In this document: positions 10,401-18,938 of the stretch, in pieces
Numbering within the stretch: position 1 is the first letter of the stretch
How the letters are laid out: the number at the start of each line of letters is the position of its first letter
Source: Gammaproteobacteria bacterium
Lineage (GTDB): Bacteria > Pseudomonadota > Gammaproteobacteria > Pseudomonadales > Pseudohongiellaceae
DNA length: 64,000 nt
Assembly: GCA_024639905.1 (NCBI GenBank)
Contig: JAHEGE010000008.1
Coordinates: 227,099-291,098 of the forward strand
Direction of reading: 5' to 3'
Translations under genes and position numbers: made by a program
The notes under the pieces: model-generated
What the model was told of the DNA's origin: nothing
Seen by the model: only the letters and a program-made list of their open reading frames with translations
Database searches by the model: none

Positions 10401-10793
10401 CTGCGCCCCGCTCTGCTGCGTTGGATCGAATAGCGTGCCCGTGTAGGACAGCTCGAGTGTCTGAGAGCGGCGCGCCAAATCTACTGTGTAGTTCGCCCTC
10501 TGCGCGGCGAGACCTCCAGTCTCATTAATCCCCTGCGAAACCTGTAACGGCTCGACCCCAAGCCGCTGCAAATCGCGGGGGCTGTTGTCGATGGCAAGGT
10601 TGGCATTAAGCGCGAAGGCAATATCGTCGCGGCCTAGCGAGGCGGGCAATGTGACGGTGTCGGTGACCTCGATGCGACTCGTCGCGGGATCTAGCAGCAC
10701 CGTCAGTTGGTGATGAATAGTGTCCTGCGGCTGCGCATTTAACGCAGCGCAGAATCCTAACGCGAGGAAGCCAAGCGAGCGCATCGCTTTCAC
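7431..10793 (-). CDS. Secreted multidomain metallopeptidase: M1-like + M28-like + C-terminal PDZ
   Basis: M1 zinc motif HEILHNWWGN...NWSEGL; M28 motifs GAHYDHLG, GADDNASGVAVLIE, FSGEESGLLGS, NLDAVGRL; PDZ GVTPNSAAALAGIQEGDILLSFAG. Confidence 0.88.
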   Translation of the reverse strand: MKAMRSLGFLALGFCAALNAQPQDTIHHQLTVLLDPATSRIEVTDTVTLPASLGRDDIAFALNANLAIDNSPRDLQRLGVEPLQVSQGINETGGLAAQRANYTVDLARRSQTLELSYTGTLFDPTQQSGAQYSQSFAETSGLIDPRGVYLNRGSAWIPEFGDALVTFELSVEFAESAAAWSSLSQGERLAPNVWRSDQPMEEVYLIAAAFTEYSAVYTSVLDATDNARSVDVLALLRSPDANLAATYLDATQRYLALYEPLLGAYPFTKFALVENFWETGYGMPSFTLLGEKIIRFPFIITSSYPHEILHNWWGNGVYPDYATGNWSEGLTAYLADHLFQEVDGGGPAYRKDMLARYKNAVSASADFPLSEFTSRNSAATQAVGYGKSLMLWHMLRLEIGDALFLEGLRVFYREAQFTRASFDDIERIFSRVAERDLAPFFAQWVQRRGAPELALSVAEERGDKARLNFAQVQEQEPFEFTVTAALYYSGQASPTLVDLTIDQRAQGFVADDYSRLEAVVVDPYFDLFRRLDRAETPPTVGELFGASSLTFVLPSSSQGSVVTDHWRELAESFGAGVAATTVLDSEIDALPTTSSVWILGRDNRFAPAGFDAAPGAMRSVLAAEGDDLTLAGNVLDYAERSSVFVARHPQAPELALGFIDIDQPEAVPGMIEKLPHYGKYSYLSFAGDEPTNDVKGVWSASASPLQWTNPELDHAPQLAGLPDVAALAEMPPRYLAAKLSRHIEALTQPALLGRGIVKPSLATGAGIAAATDLIEDQFRRIGLQAVGGSYRQSWMATLANGDRQGLTNVVGLIPGSDPTLAPVVFGAHYDHLGLNANGTAYPGADDNASGVAVLIEVAATLRRTFTPTRPILVVAFSGEESGLLGSRYFIDNPLNGLGSTEFYAMINLDAVGRLGGRKLQVFGSESAYEWPFMAQGIGFTLGIESEFPTQALASSDHVSFLNAGVPALHLFSGLHGDYHRVSDTADEIDYAGLSDVAAWSEEALRYLGGNEGPLRVTLVNAAVVVAPQGTGARRVSLGTLPDFGYEGEGVRVSGVTPNSAAALAGIQEGDILLSFAGAALSDLQTYSNLLRAAAVGDSVVIEVLRAAERLEMTAVLTARE

Positions 10794-12010
10794 CTAGCGG
10801 CATCCGCAAGCAGAGCCACTGCCTCGACGTGGTTCCAGTCTGCAATATGCAGCTGAGAGGTGCCGTCTGCCGTGCGCGTCGTACTCCAGGCGAGCTGGCT
10901 GCCATCGGGCGAGAACACCGGCAGGATGTCTGTGCCTGCGGTGTTAGTCACGCGCACCGGAGGGTTCGCACCCTCGACATCTATAATGAACAGTTCGAAA
11001 TTGGCATGACCAAGTTGATTGCTCGAATAAATTAAGTACTCGCCGCTAGGATGATAATAAGGCGCCCAGGCGACCATCGCATCGGCGGTCAGCTGGCGCT
11101 GATTACTGCCATCGGCATCCATCGTCCAGATTTCTGCACTGTTGCCGTCGGGGTTAAACCGACGCCACGTGATTTTTTTGCCATCGGGGCTAAAGAACGG
11201 ACCGCCATCATAGCCGGGCGAGCTTGTTAGCTGGATGACGTTGCTGCCGTCGGCATCCATGACATAAAGATCCATGAAATAGGCGCTGTCGTCGTCGAAT
11301 AAGGCCTGTTCTGCGCGGCTTAATACGCGACTATACGCCTCGCGATTAGACGCGAACAAAATGCGCGAACCGTCGGCCGAGTACGAGCCCTCGGCATCGT
11401 AGCCGTCGGCGTTTGTGAGATTCTGCAAGCCAGATCCATCGGCGTTGGCCACATAAATATCGTAGTGGCGATCGTAGTCCCAACCATACGCGCGCTCGAT
11501 GCCGCTTTCGCGGATCGCTATTTCCTCAGCCTGCTTCTCGCGCGCCTTGGGGTCTTCGTGGGTTGAAGAAAACATCACCAAGTCTTGGGTTGGGTGTATC
11601 CACGCACAGCTCGTTAGGCCGTAGCCAGGAGACACTTTTCGGCTCTCGCCACTTGCAAGGTCGAGCACGAAAATCTGATAAAAAGGGTTGTCGCCAGCCT
11701 GCTCGCTTTGGTAGATCAACTCGCTACCGTCGTCGCTAAAATAGCCCTCACCCGAGCGCAGGCTATCTGTCACCAGCTGCCGTGTATTGCTTAAGAGCAG
11801 CCCTTCGTTCTCGACGCCGTCATAAGGACTCTCCTCGGGGGCAGTCCAGCTCGTTGCCGCCGCCGTGCCATCGCCGTACTGGTTCTCTGCGTACCCAGGA
11901 TTCTCAGAATCCTCATTACTTGGACTACACGCCACGAGCATAAACAGACTCGCCGCGAGCAGCGACGTTTTCGTCAAGGGAAAGTGCGGAGTCAGAGAGC
12001 GAGAAGTCAT
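10790..12010 (-). CDS. TolB-like/PD40 beta-propeller lipoprotein
   Basis: Lipobox-like LLAASLFMLVAC; repeated ADGSGLQNLT / SPDGKKITW / ADGSNQRQLT. Overlaps the following peptidase gene by 4 nt. Confidence 0.85.
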   Translation of the reverse strand: MTSRSLTPHFPLTKTSLLAASLFMLVACSPSNEDSENPGYAENQYGDGTAAATSWTAPEESPYDGVENEGLLLSNTRQLVTDSLRSGEGYFSDDGSELIYQSEQAGDNPFYQIFVLDLASGESRKVSPGYGLTSCAWIHPTQDLVMFSSTHEDPKAREKQAEEIAIRESGIERAYGWDYDRHYDIYVANADGSGLQNLTNADGYDAEGSYSADGSRILFASNREAYSRVLSRAEQALFDDDSAYFMDLYVMDADGSNVIQLTSSPGYDGGPFFSPDGKKITWRRFNPDGNSAEIWTMDADGSNQRQLTADAMVAWAPYYHPSGEYLIYSSNQLGHANFELFIIDVEGANPPVRVTNTAGTDILPVFSPDGSQLAWSTTRTADGTSQLHIADWNHVEAVALLADAAR

Positions 12011-12026
12011 AGATGCCTCGGGCTAA

Positions 12027-13067
12027 TTAGTCGTCAAATGTGAATTGATCCTGCTGTGGGAAAACGCCGAACAAACCACCGGTGTGGACGAAGACAATAT
12101 TGTGCGCGCCAGCGAAACAACCATCGGCGCCTTTACGTATTTCGTTCAGCATGCCGTAGAACGCCTTGCCGGTGTAAACCGGATCTAAAAAGAGGCCTTC
12201 GCACGCGGCAACGGTCTTAATCGTCTCGAATACCTCCGGATAGCCAATGCCATAGCCCGGTCCGAGATAAGCTTCTTGCGTGTTAACGGCCAACTCAGAC
12301 ACCTTGAGGTCTGCTGCAGGCGTGCCCGCCAAGATGTCGGCATAGCGCTGCTGCCAAGCAGAAATATCATGCTGCGCGCGTTCTTCGAAATACGCGGCGT
12401 TGTCGCTCACATTAAAGGCAACGACTTGCTCGGCGAGGTCGAATAGCGCGTTGCCGGCGATCAAGCCCGCCTGCGTGCCGCCTGAACCGGTGGCACACAC
12501 GAGCGCATCGGGGCGTAAACCGGCGGCAGTAAAATCAGCAGCGAGCTCTTCGCTTGCTGCGATATACCCCCACAAGCCCACTTCGTCGCTCGCACCCGTT
12601 GGAATAAAATACGCTTTCGAGCCTGCGACTTCGGCTTCTGCCTGCAGCTGAGCTGCGTATTGTGGATGCGCGCTCGCCCACCCCTCAGCAGGCAGATAAC
12701 TGATCTGCGCGCCGGCCAGGCGATCCATTAGTAGATTGCCGCTGGCCACCTCAGGCTCTTCGCCACGTAAAATTAATTGCACCTTCATGCCGAGACGCGC
12801 GCCCATAATGGCGGTCGCGCGGCAATGATTCGACTGCAAACCACCGCAGGTAATCAGTGTGTCACAGCCTTGGCGCTGCGCTTCGGCAATGCAGAATTCA
12901 AGCTTCCTCAGCTTGTTTCCTGACACCTCGACTCCTGTCATCTCGTCGCGCTTTACCCACACAGCCACGCCGCCAAGCGTTGCCGAGAGGCGCTCCAGTT
13001 TCACCAGAGGCGTAGGCAGGTTGGCGAGAGTGATCCGAGCCGGATAGTTGATCTTTGCGCGCTTCAT
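12027..13067 (-). CDS. PLP-dependent D-cysteine desulfhydrase / ACC deaminase family
   Basis: VKRDEMTGVEVSGNKLRKLEF, TCGGLQSNHCRATA, CATGSGGTQAGLIAG, DPVYTGKAFYGM, FVHTGGLFGVF. Confidence 0.88.
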   Translation of the reverse strand: MKRAKINYPARITLANLPTPLVKLERLSATLGGVAVWVKRDEMTGVEVSGNKLRKLEFCIAEAQRQGCDTLITCGGLQSNHCRATAIMGARLGMKVQLILRGEEPEVASGNLLMDRLAGAQISYLPAEGWASAHPQYAAQLQAEAEVAGSKAYFIPTGASDEVGLWGYIAASEELAADFTAAGLRPDALVCATGSGGTQAGLIAGNALFDLAEQVVAFNVSDNAAYFEERAQHDISAWQQRYADILAGTPAADLKVSELAVNTQEAYLGPGYGIGYPEVFETIKTVAACEGLFLDPVYTGKAFYGMLNEIRKGADGCFAGAHNIVFVHTGGLFGVFPQQDQFTFDD

Positions 13068-13070
13068 CGT

Positions 13071-13487
13071 CTATTTCGATGCGTCGTAGGTCTGCACCGC
13101 ACCTGGTGCGGCGAGATCTGCCGCGCTGCTGGGCTTGAGCACTTCGCTGTAGAGGAAAAGGTCGGTTAACACCGCACGCAGATGAATGGAGGCGTTGAGG
13201 TTGTCGACCATCTCCGAACCGACTTTATTCTGCTTAAGGATGAAACCGAGAGCCGCGCTAGCCTTCGTGCAATCTTCGCTGATGACTTTTTCGAAAACAT
13301 CCTCGCTCTGCGCGAACGCGGCGATCAAATTTTGCATCGCGTCCTGCATGCCCTTAATAGTCGGTTGCGCGTGCGGACCCGGCCCAGATTCAACACCTGC
13401 CGGTCGCCCTTGCGCCGCATAGGCAAGCAGGAATTCGTAGCCGGATTCGATGGCTTCTATGGCGTTCTCTAAAGTTTTGTCTGTCAC
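13071..13487 (-). CDS. Hypothetical 138-aa protein, mostly helical
   Basis: Clean ORF 4 nt upstream of the desulfhydrase gene, downstream of the molybdenum hydroxylase cluster. Confidence 0.65.
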   Translation of the reverse strand: MTDKTLENAIEAIESGYEFLLAYAAQGRPAGVESGPGPHAQPTIKGMQDAMQNLIAAFAQSEDVFEKVISEDCTKASAALGFILKQNKVGSEMVDNLNASIHLRAVLTDLFLYSEVLKPSSAADLAAPGAVQTYDASK

Positions 13488-13594
13488 GTTGCTTCTCTCT
13501 TTATTTGCGCCACATTAGGGCTGTATTGGCGTGTTGATATTCATTTGTCTGACTTGGCATGTAACGCCAAGGCGTAAGCCTCTGCGTTAAAAAA

Positions 13595-13635
13595 GGGCCA
13601 GCTCCGCAGCGCCTAGGCGCGTGGAGCTGACCCCC
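13595..13635 (-). terminator. Long GC-rich hairpin followed by T6 on the minus strand (end of molybdenum hydroxylase/cytochrome b unit)
   Basis: Minus strand GGGGGTCAGCTCCACGCGCCTAGGCGCTGCGGAGCTGGCCCTTTTTT; GGGTCAGCTCC pairs with GGAGCTGGCCC, inner GCGCCTAGGCGC is palindromic. Confidence 0.7.
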
Positions 13636-13680
13636 ATTTATGTCATTGCACGCCGAGCCTTGCCGGCGACGCGACGTAGT

Positions 13681-14448
13681 CTAGTCGGCCTGCTTAGGCG
13701 ACCATAGGTTTGGATCGTGATTCGCTTTCATCTCTTCTTCGGAGATCCAACCCTTAAACATAGAGCGCGTGTAGAACAACTTTTCGGGGCGAATCGCAAA
13801 ATAGATATGCGTCGATGCTAGCGCCACGAGCGCGAGTGTCGATAGCCCATGCAGCAAGAAGACGAGTCCAAGCTGGCTCTCTGGCATGCTGTTAGTACGC
13901 TCCCAGAAAGGCGAATCGATCTGCAGGAACATCAGCAAGCCTGTCGCGATAACGGTGAGCACTACAACCGTTACTGCCCAGTGCATACCCTTCTGTTCGA
14001 ACGAGTATTTGCCCGGCAGGCGTGTGCTATCGAAGGGCTCGGCAAAGTCCTTCGGGCCGAGGATCATCGACTTAAAATCTTGCCAGAACAACGAGCGCAC
14101 GATATGCACGATCGTGATGAAGCTAAGCAGCAGTCCTGACATCCAGTGCCAATCCAGCCACGCGAAGCGCAGGCCAATGATTGGAGCCACACCGGTAATA
14201 ATGAGGGCAAAGATCGAGCCCGCCATGACCCAGTGGAACCACCGATCGATAGCTTCGTGACGAACCACGCGCTTACCTTCGACCGACGCCTTTTCCATCT
14301 TCTTATTTGCCAACACAGCCATGACGATTGCATGCGCCGCGAGGAGCACGAGCACGGCAACGGCGACAACCCAGAGTAAATCCCATGACACGCCTAGGAT
14401 GACTTCCTCACCCCAGACATCGCGTTTATAGCGGACTATTTCTCCCAC
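13681..14448 (-). CDS. Cytochrome b561 / formate dehydrogenase gamma-like membrane cytochrome
   Basis: Multiple TM segments; RHEAIDRWFHWVMAGSIFALIITG and histidines in later TM segments (TIVHIVRSLFW, STHIYFAIRPEKL). Confidence 0.88.
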   Translation of the reverse strand: MGEIVRYKRDVWGEEVILGVSWDLLWVVAVAVLVLLAAHAIVMAVLANKKMEKASVEGKRVVRHEAIDRWFHWVMAGSIFALIITGVAPIIGLRFAWLDWHWMSGLLLSFITIVHIVRSLFWQDFKSMILGPKDFAEPFDSTRLPGKYSFEQKGMHWAVTVVVLTVIATGLLMFLQIDSPFWERTNSMPESQLGLVFLLHGLSTLALVALASTHIYFAIRPEKLFYTRSMFKGWISEEEMKANHDPNLWSPKQAD

Positions 14449-14551
14449 CTTGCACCTCTCTTATTTATTATCTTTGTTTTCCCTAGAACCGGGTTTCCCC
14501 GATGTCGTGCAATGCGTCGACGGTTAACCGCCGACACATGTGTCCTTGGAC

Positions 14552-15547
14552 TTAGCCGCGCACAGCGCGCTTCACCAAGTTTTCAACCAGTGGGATCTTA
14601 AAGTGGTTGTAATTGAGTGGCTGCGCACCGCGTGACGCAATTTCCGCGACCTGCTCTGCGAGTGCTTCTGAACGCGGTTGGCCCTTGAGCGCATTCTCTA
14701 CGTCGTCGAGACGACGCGGCACACACTCGACAGCACCGCAGGCGATGCGAGAGTCGGTGATCACTCCGTTAGAGACTTTGATCGCGGCGGCAATACTGAC
14801 CAACGCGAAGTCCCACACATTGCGGTCGGCGACTTTTTCGAAGTAGAACTCGGCGTTTGCCCATGTGTTGGGAATCCGCACGGCAGTGAGAATCTCACCC
14901 TCTTCGAGAGCCGTCATGCTAGTAATGTTGACCGCAGGGCCGACGAAGAAGTCTTGCGCAGGCACGAGGCGCTGCCCTTTCTCGCTCGTCACCACCATTG
15001 TGGCGTCTAACGCTACCAACGTAGGGGCCGTATCAGACGGGCTCACGGCAACACAGCGGCTCGCGCCGAAGATTGCGTGTTCGCGGTTGAGGCCTTCAGG
15101 AGAATCGGCGTAGCAGATGTTGCCACCGGCGCGGTAGCAATCGAGTCCGCGGCGGTAATACCAGCAGCGCGCATCTTGCACGAGGTTGCCCGCGAGCGTG
15201 CCTACGTTTCGGATCTGCGGGCTAGCCACGATACCGGCCGCCTTGGCGAGAAGAGCAAATTTCTCTTTCACCAGTGGGTTCTTGGAAATCTCGGTCAACG
15301 TCGTAACCGCACCGATCTCGATGCCGTCGCTCGTTTCCTTGATGCCCTTCCACGCGTCGATTTGCGTCAACTCGATCATCGCGCTCGCTGTCTTATTGCG
15401 GTCTTTCAGCCACCCGTAGGTGTCTTGGCCACCGCCTAATAACCAACCGTCCTTGCCGAGGCTGCCGGCTAGCGCCAGCGCGTTCGCTTCGTCGGTGGGC
15501 TGATAAAGCTCGATATCGAGCATTACGTCATGTGATGTGGCTACCAT
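14552..15547 (-). CDS. Xanthine dehydrogenase-family FAD-binding subunit with extra cysteine-rich loop
   Basis: IRNVGTLAGNLVQDARCWYYRRGLDCYRAGGNIC...GASRC...SPSDTAPTLVALDA. Confidence 0.92.
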   Translation of the reverse strand: MVATSHDVMLDIELYQPTDEANALALAGSLGKDGWLLGGGQDTYGWLKDRNKTASAMIELTQIDAWKGIKETSDGIEIGAVTTLTEISKNPLVKEKFALLAKAAGIVASPQIRNVGTLAGNLVQDARCWYYRRGLDCYRAGGNICYADSPEGLNREHAIFGASRCVAVSPSDTAPTLVALDATMVVTSEKGQRLVPAQDFFVGPAVNITSMTALEEGEILTAVRIPNTWANAEFYFEKVADRNVWDFALVSIAAAIKVSNGVITDSRIACGAVECVPRRLDDVENALKGQPRSEALAEQVAEIASRGAQPLNYNHFKIPLVENLVKRAVRG

Positions 15548-15548
15548 A

Positions 15549-17972
15549 TCAACCTCGGAAATTATTTTGAGCGAGAGGAATGGCGTCAGACGTCACTCCC
15601 GCTACATGGTTAATGATCATATCTGCCGTTACCGGCGCCGAGTTAAACAGGTGTCCGTCTAACGAATCGGAAATCGCCGAGGCTAGGGATGCGGCTACCG
15701 CACCCATCGCAGGCTCGCCGATACCGCGCGCGCCGACAGGGTTCTCGGGGTCAGGCAGATCGACCCAGCCGGTGCGAATCTTCGACGGCGTATCCATCAT
15801 AGTAGGGATTTTGCTCTGCCAATACCCAGTGCTAGCTGGCAGGCCGTTTTGCGGATCGTAAAGATGACGTTCGTAACCCGCGAGGCCGATGCCCCACACT
15901 GCGCCACCCACGAGCTGGTTCTTCAAGCCCTGTGGGTGAACGACCGTTCCGCAATCCCCGATAGTCACCATGTCAATGATGTCGTATTTACCCGTCTCGA
16001 CGTCCATCTCGATTTCGGTAAATGTCACGGTAAAGCCCGGAGGGTTATTGTTGTGTGGCGCATCGTGATAGATGCCCATTAACGACTCACCCGCGAGGCG
16101 CGTCACCGAGATCTTCGTGAAGTCATTAAGTTCTTCTGGCAAATCGGATTCGCCAGTGAACTTGCCGCCGAGCTCTATGCCCTTTTGTGCAATCTGCGCG
16201 AAGCTCATGCCGACACTCTTATCGGCACTCTTGAACACGCGCTCGTCGCCAAAGTCGTAGTCGCTTGCGTCGCCGCCTAGCTCCATCGCAGTGATCTCTT
16301 TCATCTTCGCCAGCAAATCCTGCGCCGCGCCGTAGTTAGTGCGCGTGTTGGTGAAGATCGAGTTACTGCCATCTTGCGGCGAAGTGATTGGCAGGTGGCG
16401 ATCTGTGCGACCCGTTACCACGTCGACGTGTTCCCAAGGCATTTGCAGCACTTCTGCCGCGGCGCGCGAGGTAGAGGCATACGAGTAGGTGCCGAGGTTA
16501 CCAACACCGTTGTGTACCTTAAGGCGGCCATCGGCGGTGAGGCGAACGATGCCGTCCATGCCGCTGCGACCTGCATTGTGGTAACCCTGGCCGATACCGA
16601 TGCCAGTAACCTTGCTGCCATTGCGTTGGCGTGAACGCGTGATGCGCTCTGCGAGATTAAACTGCTCCGCACCCATCTTCAGTGCTTCGGGCATATAGGC
16701 GCTCGTAAATGGCGTGCGCTGTGCGCCGCCCACATCACCATTGGTAGGCGTGTTGATTTCGCGAATCTTCAGGCGATCGATACCGAGCTCCTGAGCGGCC
16801 TTGTCCAGGATCGGCGCGATAATCGCCGCGATCTGATTTTGGCCCGGACCACGTTGTGCGCCACGGTGACCGGTGTTAGAGCCGATCGACGTACCGCGGA
16901 AACGCACCGCTTCGGTTTGATAGAGGATAGAGATGCAGTCGGCCGCTGAGTAAGCATCGCCGCCGCCGCCTTTGCCGCCGTTGTCCGAAATAATGTACAA
17001 GTCTGCAGCAGCCATAGTGCCGTCTGCTTTAAAGCCGCACTTAATCCAGCCTTGGAAGCCCTGGCGTGCACCACCGATCGCGGTCTCTTCGTCGCGCGTA
17101 ACACGCATCATGACCGGACGGTTAATTTTCTGCGACATCTTGGCAGGGATAGCCATGCTCGGGATGCTGTTCGCGCGCGCGCGTTGGCCAAAGCCACCGC
17201 CGGTTGCCTCGTTAATGAAGACGAAGTCTTCTTGGGGCACACCAACGATACTCGCCATGCCGTCGGCAAGCGCCGAGAGTGACTGCGACGTACCGTGCAA
17301 GTAGAGCTTGCCATTTTCCCAATAAGCCATCGCGCTGCGTGGTTCCATCGACTGGTGCGGGTAGCCGGCAGTCGTGAACGCACTCTCGTAAACAAAGGCT
17401 GAGCTCGCCAGCGCGGCATCTAGATCGCCGTAGGCGAATGTCTGCTGCGGCTCTGCAGTTGGCTCGTTGCCTGCACGGAAGCTCGCGACCTGATCGGCGC
17501 TCCACTTTTCGGTCGCAAAGCCCTGACGGAACACGTAAGTGTTGCCGCCGTTGTAAGCATCCGGTCCGCCTTCTGCGAGGCTGTCTAATGGATCGAGCAC
17601 GAAAGGAAGGCGCTCGAACGTCACCGAGATCTTGCTAATTGCCGTCTCTGCTGTCTTCTCGTCTATCGCCGCGAGGGCGAGGATTGGCTCACCCACGAGC
17701 GTAGGCTCGTTTGTTAGTACCTTAAGGCCCGTGCTCTGCGGCTCGCCGTCAGGGTAGACGTCGTCAGCTGTGAGCAAACCAAACACGCCGTCCATCGCCA
17801 GCGCTTCAGTCGCATCGATATTGACGACGCGTGCGTGGGGAATGGGGCTTGTAAGAAGCCGCGCGTAGACCATGCCTTCACGCGTGTAATCTTCGGCGTA
17901 TTTGATGCGGCCGGTGACTTTACCGTTAACATCAGGTGGCACGAAGTCTTTACCAATGTGCATATAAGCCAT
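15549..17972 (-). CDS. Xanthine dehydrogenase-family molybdopterin-binding subunit
   Basis: MHIGKDFVPPDVNGKVTGRIKYAEDY, GGGFGQRARAN, GAQRGPGQNQ, GARGIGEPAMGAV (catalytic Glu context). Confidence 0.93.
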   Translation of the reverse strand: MAYMHIGKDFVPPDVNGKVTGRIKYAEDYTREGMVYARLLTSPIPHARVVNIDATEALAMDGVFGLLTADDVYPDGEPQSTGLKVLTNEPTLVGEPILALAAIDEKTAETAISKISVTFERLPFVLDPLDSLAEGGPDAYNGGNTYVFRQGFATEKWSADQVASFRAGNEPTAEPQQTFAYGDLDAALASSAFVYESAFTTAGYPHQSMEPRSAMAYWENGKLYLHGTSQSLSALADGMASIVGVPQEDFVFINEATGGGFGQRARANSIPSMAIPAKMSQKINRPVMMRVTRDEETAIGGARQGFQGWIKCGFKADGTMAAADLYIISDNGGKGGGGDAYSAADCISILYQTEAVRFRGTSIGSNTGHRGAQRGPGQNQIAAIIAPILDKAAQELGIDRLKIREINTPTNGDVGGAQRTPFTSAYMPEALKMGAEQFNLAERITRSRQRNGSKVTGIGIGQGYHNAGRSGMDGIVRLTADGRLKVHNGVGNLGTYSYASTSRAAAEVLQMPWEHVDVVTGRTDRHLPITSPQDGSNSIFTNTRTNYGAAQDLLAKMKEITAMELGGDASDYDFGDERVFKSADKSVGMSFAQIAQKGIELGGKFTGESDLPEELNDFTKISVTRLAGESLMGIYHDAPHNNNPPGFTVTFTEIEMDVETGKYDIIDMVTIGDCGTVVHPQGLKNQLVGGAVWGIGLAGYERHLYDPQNGLPASTGYWQSKIPTMMDTPSKIRTGWVDLPDPENPVGARGIGEPAMGAVAASLASAISDSLDGHLFNSAPVTADMIINHVAGVTSDAIPLAQNNFRG

Positions 17973-17977
17973 GAGAG

Positions 17978-18562
17978 TTATCCTATTTGCGCGGCGCGCA
18001 TCACGCCGTCGAGGTATGAGTCATAAGAACCGCAGCGGCAGATGTTGCCAGAGAGTCCCATGCGCGCTTCTTCACGCGTTGGGCTGGGGTTCTCGCGGAG
18101 TAGGCCAACGGCCGCCATGATCTGTCCAGGCGTGCAGTAACCGCACTGCGGCGACAGCTCTTCGACGAAAGCCTGCTGCACTGGGTGCAGCGTGCCGTCT
18201 GCGGCTTCAAGTCCTTCGACCGTCTCAACGCGGCCATTTTTGACCGAGTGAGTGAGAACTGAGCAGGCGTAAGTCGACACGTCGTCGACGAGCACGGTGC
18301 AGGCGCCACACTCGCCGCGGTTGCAGCCGAGCTTAGTACCAGTGAGGCCGAGTTTGTAACGCAGCGTGGAGGCGAGCGTCTCTTGCGGCGCGACGTCTAC
18401 AGTGCGGACTTGGCCATTGATGTTGATGCGGATCATGCGCTCGACCGCACCGGCGGGTCGCGAGGCGCCATTAGCCGCAACCCAGACACCTGTCGTGGTT
18501 GCCGCTGCACCTGATGCGATTACGCCCTTTATAAAGCGTCTACGGGTTAAGTTAAGATTCAC
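17978..18562 (-). CDS. Tat-exported (2Fe-2S) subunit of molybdenum hydroxylase
   Basis: N-terminal TRRRFIKGVIASGAAATTTG (twin-arginine signal); GCNRGECGACTVL and CGYCTPGQI...NICRCGSY 2Fe-2S motifs. Confidence 0.93.
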   Translation of the reverse strand: MNLNLTRRRFIKGVIASGAAATTTGVWVAANGASRPAGAVERMIRININGQVRTVDVAPQETLASTLRYKLGLTGTKLGCNRGECGACTVLVDDVSTYACSVLTHSVKNGRVETVEGLEAADGTLHPVQQAFVEELSPQCGYCTPGQIMAAVGLLRENPSPTREEARMGLSGNICRCGSYDSYLDGVMRAAQIG

Positions 18563-18910
18563 GGGTTACATTCGCCTCCGTTGCTTGGGAATGACTGTGC
18601 TGCCCTTGGGGATCAAAGGCTCACACCGATTGCGTCGACACTGATTGCGTCTACAGCGCCCACGTAATCGTAATAAATACACTGACGGAGAGTAATCCAC
18701 AGCTTGGCTTTAATCAAGCCAGCACAAGGGCTCCGAGGCGATTAATGCACCATCTTTTACACCTCTATTGCTGCGTCACGTATTGTGACATTTGCGCCTA
18801 ATTTTTCATTGCCTCCGCCCTCTTTTTGACACGAAGTTTTGTCGCCCATTTTGCATTGGACAAACCCTTGTCATTTTCTTTGATCCCAGGCTGCGCGCGC
18901 GGCTGATTTC

Positions 18911-18938
18911 TTGACAATAGTTAGCGCAATGGTATTGT
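18911..18938 (+). promoter_or_regulatory. Candidate sigma-70 promoter for gltBD (long leader)
   Basis: TTGACA-16 bp-TATTGT about 370 nt upstream of gltB ATG. Confidence 0.4.

Noticed and set aside
15745-15770. GGGGTCAGGCAGATCG match to the REPIN head
   Set aside because: Lies inside the Moco-subunit coding sequence (encodes LPDPENPVG) and diverges after GGGGTCAGG; chance match.
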